Shown here: piece after piece, positions 12,303 through 23,768 of the stretch | How positions within the stretch are numbered: position 1 is the stretch's first letter | How the letters are laid out: every line of letters begins with the position of its first letter | Assembly: GCA_035222895.1 (NCBI GenBank) | Contig: JAVYIG010000696.1 | Coordinates: forward strand, 124,001-188,000 | Direction of reading: 5' to 3' | Length of the DNA stretch: 64,000 bases | From: Strongylocentrotus droebachiensis | Lineage: Eukaryota > Echinodermata > Echinoidea > Camarodonta > Strongylocentrotidae | Notes under the pieces: generated by a model | Databases searched by the model: none | Told to the model about the DNA's origin: nothing | What the model saw: only the letters and a program-made list of their open reading frames with translations | Program-made: the position numbers and the translations under genes

Positions 12303-13690
12303 TTGAAGAGGACACTCGATCTGTGTGAGATGAGGAGCTCATATATTTCCTTAGAAGATGTTCATCCAAGTTCTCAAATTTTTACAGACATAATACACTA
12401 TGCGGGTACCAGTCAGTCTACAGGTCCGCAGAAAGTGGCTTCTTTCATCCAACTTGTATGCATGACCGGAACAGGTTCTGCATATTTAACGAGTCAGAAC
12501 CTGTCAGAAGACCACTTTTATTTTGGCCCTTGCTGCTCTAAAACATCAAATTTGATGTTTTTGGTTATAAGGTGAAGAATCAATCTTTTATTGTATTTGA
12601 TTGAGTTTAATGGAATATTCGGTAAGATAGGTGAAATTGTGGATCTAGAAAGAATACAAATGTGACTTTTTCACTTGCCAAAAGTGTTGTTATTACATCT
12701 GCATGAAGCTGAACATCTATGCTTCGTGATAAAAACACTCCTAACACATGATACAATTTAATCGGCTCAAGAACTGTACGTCAGTTGGTCCCACTGCTTG
12801 GCGATATGTTAAGCATCATTTGAGGTAGGAACTTCAAACTTGGTACAGTCCACTCTCATTTTAACGACGTGCTCAAGACCATGCCAATTACCTCATTATA
12901 CATGTACTGAACACATAGACACATGTGCACATGACTGGGAGAATCTTGTTGTATCCATGCTCGTTATAACGGTAGTGGACTGTAGTAGTATGTATCACCA
13001 TAGGAAGATCAAGCAATAAGATATTGGAGTAAGTAGGTCAAAGGTCACAGTGGTATATTTACATGAAGTTAGAGGTTTTTAGTGATATCTCAAGATCCGT
13101 TTGAGGTTAGAACTTCAAACTTGGTAATAGTATGTATCGCCATATATCAAGGAGTAATCGGTTAAGGGTCTGGTATTTCTCTTATCTCGTAAGGGCATTC
13201 ATTCAGACTGTGCAGTCGAGAATGGTTTTTGACATGCCATGCTCAAAACAATAGAGCTCGGTGAAGTGTGTATGGATCAGTGTCATTAAGGTATCATTTG
13301 AAAGCATATGACTTGGAATTAGTTTATAGAGCACTTAGTCTGCATAAATTAACCCTTTGATTTAGGGTTTTTGTTCTTTGGGGACGCACTGCATATCAGA
13401 TCTGGTGAGGACTGGAATTCATTTGGAATTTGTGAAATCGAGAATCATTCCTGTCTTAATGACACTTCAATGTCTTTTGAGATCACAATGAAGTCACAAT
13501 GGTCCGAATTGTCTTTGTCCGTTTTTCAGTGCAAGCTAATTTGTAAACAACATTAGGTCATAATTATGTTTATCACTTTATATTTGATGAAAAAATTATC
13601 TTGGAAGTGTACGCCCATGTAAATGAGTATGAAGCGGTAATTTTGATTCCATAAACATTCCATAAAATAAAGAATCTTGAAATATTGTGT
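12303..13690 (+). other. Probable 3' untranslated region of the USP gene
   Basis: Follows the TGA at 12300-12302. It contains repeat units of the 'ggtcaaaggtc' family at about 12780-13160. The best polyadenylation signal is AATAAA at 13666-13671, about 1.36 kb after the stop. The transcript end is inferred. Confidence 0.5.
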
Positions 13691-14271
13691 ATGGATGTAT
13701 TAATGGTGCACCGTCCTGTAACACTATGCTGATGGTCCTGGTCACGAAGGGATTAGGGCATACACTGTAAAGCTAGTCTTGATAAATATACGTTTTGATA
13801 CAATGATTGACAATACATTGTACATTTCAGTATAAATTAGCCTATAATTGGATTAATGATAACATTTTGTTACTTGGAGACATATCAGTTGTATGAATGT
13901 TATAAATTATAAAGATACAAAAGAATAGATACATTTGTAATATTTTTAATGGGCATATATACAAGATCAGAATATTGCATTCTGGATTAGAAGACAGGAC
14001 ATTTTGAGTACATGTAGCTCCGGACTCAAGGTGGTGCCATACAGGGCTGCTGTGGCTTTAAAAGCTGTGGTAAAATATTGAAGTTTTTATACTGTTAATG
14101 TTTGGCATTGGTAAAGTGGAGACCACAGTGAAGCAGAACATATTTTTAATGGTACAAATATTACCATGTAACTGACAAATCAAAAATTTAAACCATACAC
14201 ACTGGAGTGGCAATGATGTTATAAGATAAGATTAAGGGGCAACATGGTCTCTGCGCTAATTTCAGATATAC
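13691..14271. other. Intergenic, no feature recognised
   Basis: AT-rich sequence without a credible exon, inverted repeat or known element. Confidence 0.6.
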
Positions 14272-14865
14272 AAGGGACCAGAAAGTGAGGGATCATGGGG
14301 AAAGTTTATCATACAGAATTTGCAAAATGCCTGTTTGCATTATAACCCATCCGTCGTGCGAGGCCGTCGGACTAACTGTAATAAATGTTCGGACAGTACG
14401 AAGTTGACCGACTCAGTCCAATTAAATACTTCGGGTTCTGGCATTTCTCAACAATACTTGGTCTTTAACGTTAGACTCTTAACAGGTCTCACCATATTCA
14501 CTATCGAAGAAACGACTTGTATACTAATGCTCCAACATTTCCAAATACAAAACACAGGCTAGTTTACTTCTGGTTGTTTAGCCTAACCTTGGAGAAAATC
14601 CAGGTCTCGCAATATCTTTATTTGCTTTTCCCCCAGACAGTTTGTCGCCGGGGATTATGTAACACCCATCAGACCCTCTCTCTAACGCCCGCAGTCACAT
14701 TTCCGCTGTACTGCACCTTATGGAAATGGCAAAAAGAACTGTTTTCTACACGTCGTGCGGGCCCGCAGTGGAAATGTGACTGCGCCATCAGAGAGCTGGC
14801 TATGTAATTGTTTCATCCGAGGATACCATGCCTTTCCCCATGATCTCTCACTTTCTGGTCCCTTT
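14272..14865. mobile_element. MITE with ~35-bp terminal inverted repeats
   Basis: The left end 'aagggaccagaaagtgaggg' is mirrored on the right by 'ctcactttctggtccctt', and both continue inward ('atcatggggaaag' / 'ctttccccatgat'). A second inner inverted pair, 'gcagtcacatttcc' / 'ggaaatgtgactgc', flanks the middle. No coding capacity; the ORFs inside are chance. Confidence 0.8.
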
Positions 14866-16670
14866 AATGCATCAGAAAACAATATTTTAGTTCAGAATAT
14901 CGTAGAGGAATAATTATTTGATCAAGTTTTCCATTTTAGAGTTCATGGGAATGCAACAGAAGTGTGAGATATATTTCAGATCAGAATTTTTTCTCGATAT
15001 TGATTACTTTCAGTGATATTTCTAGTCTCACTTTGTCATTGATTGGAGTTTTAATAGTATCTTTCATTGATGGGAATTCTTGTTTTACTAATTTCTATTC
15101 AACACAAATTACAGTTATATATTATCAAGGCTTTTAAACTATGAGGATTTTAGTTCATTCAATCGAGAATAATGAGCTTGATTACGATAGCTAAATGTTG
15201 GTACATAAATACGTAGAACATTCTGAAATGTTTAACATGCTTAATTCATGTACATATGTATCATATAACATGTATCATATCATATCGTTTTACTTGCATT
15301 GTAAAAAAAAAGAAAAAGAAATTATGTCCAGCGCTTGCCTATTGCATCATTTCATGTGGTGCTTCAAAGCGTGATTCTTTGATGTGCCGTTGTGAAAAGA
15401 AAAGCATATCATATTTTGAAGAATAAAAGTTTTGACATTTAAAATAATTACATAAATCTTTATGTTCATTTTCAGTGTACATTAATTCAAGCTGTATGAT
15501 TTTATTAATATTTGCAGAAAAATCATTTGGGTATTGTACAAGAACATATAAAGTACATTTGACTTTTAGTTGAAAATATATATGTTTAAAGAAGAATAAG
15601 CCACACAGTACAATTTTGGTTTAGAAGAGAGTGTAGGAGAGTCGGAGCGAAAGAGGGTGAGAAGCATACGGTAGATCCAGAGAGCTTCTTGCTTCTGGTA
15701 AACAAGTGACTGTAGATATTAATATAGTAGTACTGCTTAATAAATTCACATGTACATGCATTGCAATTTTAATCAGTTGCTATTCACATTCAGTTTGTCG
15801 CATAGACAATACATTTCAGAACTAGCGGTCGAAGAATTTGAATGAATGCATCTTGACAAGATATATATAAACAAAAATGAAATTGGTTTAAACAGTAATG
15901 AACACATTTAGAAAATAACAAGGTGCTTGCGACCAAGCCAATTAACCCATGTGCACATGTTTGAAACAGGGACGGTAGTAGAATTGCGTCTTTAAAAGGG
16001 AATCTCGTATATGTGCTCGTTATAACGGGAGTAGACTGTGTATATGATTCCCTAAATTCCTTCACATCTCCCCTTTCACATGTCCCTCTTAGGTACCTTC
16101 CCCCTTATAAAACCACCTCTCATTTGGGACCCTTTGAAATAAAATTTAAATTCCCCCCCCCCTGCCCCCCCCCCCCCCCCCCCCACTAACGCAACCCTTG
16201 TTACGCTGTCCCATATCCCCCTTTTTTTTTCTTTTTTTTTCTTTTTTGCTGCGTTACATGCATGCAGGCTCATGGTTTCTTTTTTTAATTTTTTATGGAT
16301 GATCAGTTAATCACAAGTATTTCCTTACACCACACTGACTGGCTTCACAGTTTCTACATCGAAAGCACATGAGAATAAAGATAACCACTCCATGCAGGCC
16401 AGTTACATGGGCAATGAGAAAATTATCTGAAATTTCAGAGAATGAGGCCTTTCTGAGACTGAAGTATTCTAATTTAAAAAAAAAAGGGAAAGAAAAAAAA
16501 GTGTAACTTACAGATGGGACACCCATCACAGATTCAAAGGGCATGCTTACAAGGGAAATGCATAATAATGCAGGTACAAGGGCCACTTTGTCAAAGTATA
16601 AGGTGCCCGTAGCAACTGTGACAATTGATATTAAAATGGCACTTGGAATAAGTAAGGAAAGGGTGCGCAC
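14866..16670. other. Intergenic; simple-sequence tracts only
   Basis: No gene seen. The notable part is a poly-C tract at about 16152-16184 followed by T-rich runs near 16220-16250. The minus-strand ORFs here lack recognisable domains and cross low-complexity sequence. Confidence 0.55.
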
Positions 16671-16673
16671 TAC

Positions 16674-16842
16674 AGCGGCGGATCCAGGATTCTAAAATAG
16701 GGGCCGGGCGCAGCCCGAAAATTTGAAGAACGGGGGGGGGGGGCAGGCGAAAGTTTTCTGATATTAGGCCTACATGTACGTGAAAATGTACGTGAAATTA
16801 GTGGTTTCCAAACAAGGGGGCGCAACAGATCTGCCACTGTAT
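16674..16842. mobile_element. Short MITE with hAT-like ends
   Basis: The left end CAGCGGCGGATCCAGGA and right end 'acagatctgccactg' are imperfect inverted repeats of the CAGTGGCGGATC type common in hAT-derived MITEs. A poly-G tract lies inside. No clear 8-bp target duplication was found, so the limits are tentative. Confidence 0.5.
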
Positions 16843-17576
16843 GTAGCGGAATGGGGGGGGGGGGGGTATAGACACACTATGCTATGGCTCTGTTTAACAC
16901 TAACTTTTGTCGGCTAGTACCAAGGGTTGAAAATTCAACAAAATATGTCGGGGTTTTTTTTTTTTATTCTGCCGGACACGTCTTTTACTTGAGGAATTTT
17001 CTTTCTCTTCTTTTCTTTGTTTTATTTTTTTATTGGTCCTTCTTAATTATCAGCTCGACCACTCATTTCTTTTTGTGTTGACCCCGGCCCCCCCCCCCCC
17101 CCCCACCCCACCCCGCATCTCTTTCATTTAAACTACATGTACATCATGCATGCAGCCCACATGCATAATTAGATTCTGTGATGAAGCCCGGTAATAGGTG
17201 GTTGACGTAACACGATATCATATAAAGCAGCATTCAAACCAAATTAGAATTAAGGCATGATTAGAAAACACCCCGACATCTGCTTTTACAGGCAAACTAA
17301 GCCTATATGGCAACAACTGCCCTTTTTGCTAGACCACCCAGTCCCCGTAGCTTCGCGACGGCGCTGTCTATAGTTACTGTTTGTGGTCAATCATTGGCCG
17401 CAATTATCAACATATTTGAACAACGGGAATCTGCATTTCTATACAAAGTTCTCAAATTGGCAATCGTTGGTGTAGCTAATTTGGAGAAGTTTGATTGGTT
17501 GCAAAGGCCGACCAGAATAGTTCATTTTGCTTTAGGGGTGTACCATGGCGTGTATTCAATAATACGTGAGCACGCA

Positions 17577-17748
17577 CGCTCTCCGATGAGATTCGGAACG
17601 AATCGCCTGGCCGGAACCGATCGCCTGTGACTAGCGGAACGAATCTACGAATCCGGAACAAATCGGCGGGTACATATCCAGGCGATCGGTTCCGGAGGAA
17701 CCGATCGCCTGCACGGAACAAATCGCCTATGACACCGGCATAGTAAGA
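17577..17748 (-). repeat. Palindromic CGGAACAAATCG module cluster, inverted copy
   Basis: Repeated modules such as GGCGATCGGTTCCGG and GGAACCGATCGCC form stacked hairpins. The last module reads 'cggaacaaatcgcc' followed by 'acaccggca', the reverse of the cluster at 486-620. Interpreted as the same element family. Confidence 0.55.
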
Positions 17749-18477
17749 TCCCCCTTTCTCTCTCTCTCTCTCTCTCTATCCCTCTCATATATCTTTTTTT
17801 AACCTCCATGTGCCTCTCTATTTGAGGGATATATAGATGATTAGTAAATGAATTATGATGGTTAGTGTAAAAGGAAAACTAGGACAAAAACGTAGAAGAA
17901 AAGAAGCCAAGCAAAACGATGAAAAGGAAAACAAAAAGAAGGATAAAATGCATGGAGAGGAAGGAAAAGAAGAGATCAGGAAAAAGAGCATTGAATGAGA
18001 GAAAGAGTGTGTGTATTTGTGTGTGAGATATCAATATAATGTTTTTGTTTTGAAAGGTATATTTAGACAGTCTAAACAGCCTGAATTAAAACTAGACGAA
18101 TTCAATCAACATCGATAAGTGTTCGCAGAGCACATGACTATCGTTGCTATAAAAAGAAAGAGTTTGTTAGTCTGAGCTTTAGACTTGCCTCGCTACTGGA
18201 CAAGTTCAATGCTGTTAATGATTCATTTGTAACACGATTGCAACTACTTTTAATATACATTTAAACTGAAGGCAATTTCAGTATCATTATGCGTCGCCTA
18301 TTGATATATGCGAACGTTACAACGATGCTTACTCAATTAGACCATGACTTCGAAGTGTGAAAGACAATGAACAACAAAGTATTGAAATCAAATTTGTTTA
18401 TTTTCTCAAAAAAAGTTGGGATCGTGATTCTTGTATTTGATCCTTGTATCAAATGAGTCTATCAATTATAGTACAAG
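17749..18477. other. Intergenic; CT microsatellite, purine-rich tract
   Basis: A (TC)n run at about 17756-17777 and an A/G-rich stretch at 17875-18000. No gene recognised. Confidence 0.6.
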
Positions 18478-18660
18478 TAATAATAATAATATAATATTTA
18501 GCTTTTATATAGCGCTTAATACAATGTCTCTAAGCGCTTTAAAGATATACTATAACCCCGGTCATTGGATTCAGTGCTTGCTTGCCCGCACACACTGTGT
18601 GCACAATCTGGAATGTTACATACAGTGCGCTGCCCTTTATATACCCAAGCATAAGCAACT
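18478..18660 (-). mobile_element. SINE 3' fragment, minus orientation
   Basis: Read on the minus strand it ends with the '...agcgctatataaaagc...attattatt' tail shared with the SINE at 25781-26132, preceded by the 'ccggggt' and 'gcgggcaag' segments of the same body. The tRNA-like head is missing, so this is a 5'-truncated copy. Confidence 0.6.
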
Positions 18661-19206
18661 TTAAAGGGCAATCCAACCATTGTATGAAAGCAGAACAATA
18701 GCAGAAACAGGATGGCAATAGTTTGTAATGAATCGGACCAATAGTGAGAAAGTTATGAGATCACTATTAAAGTCTATGCGAATATCAAATTGGTAGTTTG
18801 GTCAATGGAATAAGACGTGGCTAGCTCTCCCATTTGCCCTGTACAAAAATATCACTAATTTAAGTTTTTCTCGAAAGTTCCTTTTTCCTTAGGGCACTAA
18901 TCAAAATATATTAAGATAGAATTATATTTTAGGTCCTCTAAAAAGAAAAGACCCTCCTGAGCTATTATTTTTTGTAAAAATAATTTTTTAAGTTATTTCA
19001 TATGTCAGAACAGATGGGAAAGTAGTCTGACACTACATCACATTGACATTACTGCTTCAGCCAATTTGAAGTGCCTATACGTATAGTGATTACAACTTTC
19101 AAACAAATCATACATTTCTTATATTTAGTCAGATGTCATTAAAACACATTAATCAGTTTGCTTCTCTGATTTTTCTGCTTTCGTTTTAGGTTAGATTTCA
19201 CTTTAA
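18661..19206. mobile_element. MITE with TTTAAAG-type ends
   Basis: Begins 'tttaaagggcaatccaacca' and ends with the imperfect reverse 'ggttagatttcactttaa'. Inner blocks 'gaaagcagaacaatagcag' and 'ctctgatttttctgctttcg' also pair. Its ends resemble those of the element at 50764-51518. Non-coding. Confidence 0.6.
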
Positions 19207-19742
19207 TCAGTACCAGTGTTAAAATCATGCAGTAATCAAAACCCAAAATATACAATTTTACAAAGTCATTGTGTTGCGAAAATATGGTAATGGTAATGTT
19301 TTTTTTATTATTGAAAATTCATTTGCAGGTAGATGGCTGAATTGTAGAATTTGTACATTGCATACAAAACATCAATCATTATACAAACATAAATTGGTGC
19401 ATATTCTTTTGTGCATAATTGCACTGTCTAGCATAAGTTTTACACGCAGTTATCCACAATGGTGACCGACGTGTTTTAAAGAAATCACACTGAATTTCTT
19501 TGATAATGGTGGTTGTGGGTGATAGGCCCTAATACTGAATAATATAAAGTAATGCATAAGCTTATAACAACATATTTTTTCTAATCTACACGTCAAACAA
19601 ATCTAAAGAGATATCGATGAGTTGACAATGAGAAACGTTAGACCATCTCAAGTACAGATAAACAACAAATAAAAGCGGTTTCTATGTATTCTATATGAAA
19701 GTTAATTTGAGGAATTAAGACATATATTTTCCCTTTTATCCT

Positions 19743-19748
19743 TTTATT
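19743..19748 (-). terminator. Candidate polyadenylation signal of the receptor gene
   Basis: AATAAA on the minus strand (tttatt on the plus strand), about 125 bases after the last stop of the tail exon. Position-based inference only. Confidence 0.4.
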
Positions 19749-19873
19749 TGTAAGCTAGTAATGATATAAAATTACATTACATTCTTGTAACAGTATGAGC
19801 ATTAATAAGGAAGTATGCACATCATGATGAATATTCCCAACTATGTGTATTGCTATTGTTGATCCAGCATGTG

Positions 19874-20177
19874 TCAATGTTCACTGTAACCCTTTGCTTC
19901 GCTTGATTTGCCTCTATAAATGATTTCTTCGTAAGTGTCTCCCGCATCTGATTTTGTGACATCTGGATAGGGTACGTTGATGTCGGGTTTCTTAAAATCG
20001 TAATAGGTATGGGGTCGGAAAGATTCTTATGTATTGGTGTCAGTAGTCAGGTCTTCACAAGTATGTGGTTCTTGGTTGGATTCATGAAATACAGGGTTCT
20101 CATACATTGTTAAGGTCTCACGTCCAATGTTTGGTGGCGGCGCGGCTGGTTCGGCCTATGAACGTCTTTGTTTCTTC
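19874..20177 (-). pseudogene. Cytoplasmic tail exon with two in-frame stops
   Basis: The acceptor 'cacttccag' joins the transmembrane exon in phase 2, giving FRRKKQRRS, a normal basic stop-transfer sequence, then TAG (20156-20158). The same frame continues AEPAAPPPNIGRETLTMYENPVF..., meets TAA (20027-20029), then runs YYDFKKPDINVPYPDVTKSD to AGDTYEEIIYRGKSS and a final TGA at 19874-19876. The protein-like text on both sides of each stop suggests recent loss. Both stops are one base from a tyrosine codon (TAT/TAC). The alternative acceptor at 20156 gives only about 15 residues in the required phase. Confidence 0.7.
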
Positions 20178-20239
20178 CTGGAAGTGAAATTCAATTAACA
20201 AACACTTTTATTTCCTTCTTCTTTGTAACAACATTGCAA

Positions 20240-20310
20240 TTACACGTACATGTACACACACACAAACACGCGCGCGCACACACACCCATACACACACACA
20301 CACACACACT
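20240..20310 (+). repeat. (CA)n microsatellite
   Basis: Interrupted CA repeats in the last intron of the receptor gene. Confidence 0.85.
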
Positions 20311-20789
20311 CAGCATTAAGATACAAGTGAAAGGAGGAATAGTCGCTGATGGGCATAACACCTGCATGCTTGTGATTGTGGATATCCCTTATAATACAAT
20401 ACATTTCAACACATTATAACCAATTCATTGTATACATTCATGACCTTAAGAATACAGAAAAAACCTGGCAACCACTTTGTCCATTATAGTTTTGGCTAAC
20501 TTTAGATGGTTAGTATTCGACCTTTTTTTTATGTCTAATTTACAATCAATTACAATATTTATTTTTTACAATTTTATAAGACAGTGGCATGGAATTCACC
20601 TCGATTTTTCCACTGTAGTTGATATTGAGGCATTCTGTAGTTTAAACAAAAAAATCATCTTTGTGTAAATTATGCCAACAAATGGATGAAAGTTCGTTAT
20701 TGTTTTAAGTGTTTGTTCATTTAGTGTCTGTGTACAGTGTATTTTAACTTTCTTAATGACCCTTAGACGACGGTCTCCCTGTCACTTAC

Positions 20790-20892
20790 CTTCTAAAGAT
20801 GACAACGACGAGAATAATGACCAGGATGATAATAATGAGGGCAGCCATGACACCTCCTATTATCATTCCAACTGATGCACTTGGAGGGCCAC
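20790..20892 (-). CDS. Receptor exon: transmembrane segment
   Basis: Encodes GGPPSASVGMIIGGVMAAL followed by an unbroken run of Ile/Leu/Val of about 15 residues and then FRR. This is one membrane-spanning helix with a Gly-rich outer edge and a basic inner edge, typical of single-pass type I receptors. Phase 1 in, phase 2 out, good GTAAGT donor. Confidence 0.9.
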
Positions 20893-21877
20893 CTATAGTG
20901 TTGTAATAAATTAAATTTGACTCATACAAATTAAATGCAGAAATCCGGTGGCAGACTGGGAAATCAGTATATATTTGTCTGTATTTATTTTATGTGTGTA
21001 TATACATGTATTGTGCAATCAGGAACATTAGCCACCTTAAGTATCATCATATGTTTGCAGTTAGCGGTTCCTATGAGTAAAGATTGGATCGCTGCTTTTA
21101 AGGAGTTCAAATGCATGTATAGAAGAAACAATGTGCTCTTAAAGTATGTGTTGAGAACTTACAACTTACAAATGATAGACCCTTGCCACGGGTTGTTTGC
21201 TGTCCAAAGATCCATTTTCCCCATGATTTGTGGGATCTCAAGGACAACTAAATAATTACAAATGACATTCTGTACAATACTATTAATCTTACTTTTTTCA
21301 TGGCTTGAAGGTCGTTTAAGTACGTGTAGCGTTGTTAATAAAGGGTGTTATTTTCTTGTGGATAACAAAATTAAACGGTAAAGGGTTCATGTCTGTTACA
21401 TGCAAAATCGTTACGAATAGGAGGATAGGCATACACAGATTTTTTTTCAGGTTTTAAGTCTTTAATTTTACTAAAAATGCAGGTTTTGTTGCTTATTTGA
21501 GCATAAAATTTACCTCATGGGAATAAAGTAGCTTACGCAGATAGGTGTTCGTTTCTGTGTCAGGAAGTAGAACATAATAAATCTTAGTTCAAAAACTTGT
21601 TTGCAGATATTCTTGGGCAAAATACGCCACCCGTGGAACAGAAGGGACTAAAGAATGACAAGTCATGTTCACCTTGAGATACACACATCATTCAAGTACT
21701 AGCAGTTAATATAGAACTTTGTGATACACTTCTTAACACATTGCTTTTAGTAAAGCGAAACATACGGTCCCTTTATCAGATATGGGAATGAGTAGAATTT
21801 AGTTGACAAAGTTTAAATTCTCATGGAAAAGGCTTCATGTATGAACACAATATTGATCAGCTTTATAAGTCTCTTAC

Positions 21878-22918
21878 CTGATTGATTCGTCTTAGCATTG
21901 ACAGGTTCTGACCAATTACTAAAACCAGCTCCATTAACAGTCCGTACCTATATAATTTAACATGGATACCATTACAAGAGTATTTCTATGTAGTGTTTTA
22001 ATAAAAAAAAATTACAATGAACGATATTGTTTACTGTCCTTTTAGCAGCCGAGTCGTGGCAAATCTCAGGTTATTTATTTAACAAACTTTGATATTTCAT
22101 GCTCTTTCTATTTTCGAACCATAAGTTCTAAAAGCACATCTCTAGCTGTCCTTTTAGAGGCCAAGTAAGGTCAATTCTCAGAGGAAAAAAAATGCGGATT
22201 CTCAAAAAAGATGTTTGACAAAACTGCTCTTCAGATGTTTTCAATTTATAGGGCAATTTACCCGTCTCATGCCCTTTGATCGCATCCACTAGTATTGTAT
22301 GCGAAAATAAAGCTATACCTGCAATTTTGACCACTATATATGCATTATCATCATTTATTAAAGTCAGGATTTTCATCTCTTAGGAGAGGTTACTAACTTT
22401 GACGCCTTTCCTCGTATCAAACATCCTCCTCATTTAGACCAACCTTACTGTTTTTTCTTCACCATATCTTTTATACAATCTTTGGTCTTCCTTTCCTTTC
22501 CTTTCCTTATGCCATCCACTTCCCGATCCCACGCTCTTTTCACATGTCGATCATCTTCACCTCTGAAGCAAGACCCGTCCATGTCAATCCACTCCTCTTT
22601 ACCACTTCCCAACAGTTTCTTCCAGGCCCAACCTTTCCATGCCGTTTACAAATACATATAAATACATGACATGCTTTACCTGAACTGAGTAGTTGGATTT
22701 TGCTGTCAGGTCTACCACAGTATGCTCTCTTTCAAACGCACCGTTCAATACGTCCTCTGACTTATAGTCACCATCAGTAACGGGATCAGTTCGCTTGTAG
22801 AGGATGATATACTTCTGGATGTTACCATTGATGTTAGATGGTAGAGGGGTAGACCAGGATACAGTGAAGGAGCTTGTAGTACTCCGCGGTATATCCGCAT
22901 TGATAGGACAAGGTGCAA
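21878..22918 (-). CDS. Receptor exons: third FN3 domain (two exons)
   Basis: Exon 22918-22680 encodes APCPINADIPRSTTSSFTVSW..., with the FN3 W and the YIILYKR strand, and ends phase 0. Exon 21947-21878 gives the last strand, VRTVNGAGFSNWSEPVNAKT, matching the FN3 'V.A.N..G.S..S' end. The frame is open throughout, and the domain lies next to the membrane. Confidence 0.85.
22490..22508 (+). repeat. (CCTTT)n short tandem repeat
   Basis: About four CCTTT units in the intron between the two FN3-3 exons. Confidence 0.8.
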
Positions 22919-23595
22919 CTGTTAAGGGAAAGCAGATAATAAGAGATTTGTGTAACAAGCTTTTATAAACTTTGTATGAGATCGTGTACATGTGCATTGA
23001 TTTTAACATAATGGGAGGAGGAGGAGGGGATAGGTGGGTAGACAATGGTAATGATTGAAAAGTATTATATGAGCAAACAAGAACCATACCCATCATATAT
23101 AGATACAAATTAATATCTTTGTCCAGTAAATATTTCATGAAACCAAGATCCCGTGTGGATCGCAACTTATTTGCGATTGATATCAATCGTAACTATATAC
23201 ATAAAATGTAGAAGACTGCAAACTTGCGAATTGATTGAAAGACTCGAGATTGGTTTGAATCAATCGCAACTCGTTAAAATACGGGGCCTAGTAGTATGTT
23301 GTCTTGTATGATATAACTTACAATTAAAGTTAAAGTCATAGATCACTTTAATAATATAATAAAGGGTGTAAAAAAGAGAGCTAGCTACATTAATTACGAG
23401 CAGCAGAGTGAAACAATCCTTTACTAAAACACAAACCACACAAATTAATGATAAACTATTAATCATTTAATCGTCTAGGACGGTCATACTGTATACAATT
23501 GAATAATATTGATTTGATCTCATTTCCCACCATAACAATATTTTGTGACCCAAAGAATGAAACAAATTTACTCTGTATTTGGCAGGCAAATTTTT

Positions 23596-23712
23596 ACTTT
23601 CTTCAAATCTTTTTGTGGATAGTCTCACTGCTCCTGTTATTCTCTTCACTTTTTTGGCAGGTGTTGATGGCAAATTTGTTTAAATTAAACCATATCTTTT
23701 ACTGTATCCATC
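23596..23712 (-). pseudogene. Decayed duplicate of the 3' part of the FN3-2 exon
   Basis: Aligns with 23770-23885 at high similarity over the first ~70 bases (shared 'gatagtctcactgctcctgt' block), about 174 bases further along the intron. The frame carries substitutions and no clean donor, so it looks like a dead tandem-duplicated exon piece. Confidence 0.6.
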
Positions 23713-23768
23713 AGAATACGACTATTTTCCTTACAACTATCCAAGATTACTTGCTGATGAAGTCTCAC

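Noticed and set aside
17307..17630. 107-residue plus-strand ORF
   Set aside because: No domain, and its end runs into the palindromic CGGAAC module repeat. Chance ORF likely.
19874..20177. Programmed stop-codon readthrough of the receptor tail
   Set aside because: Two different stops (TAG GCC and TAA GAA) with no CTA or other known readthrough context, alongside other lesions in the gene; decay is simpler.
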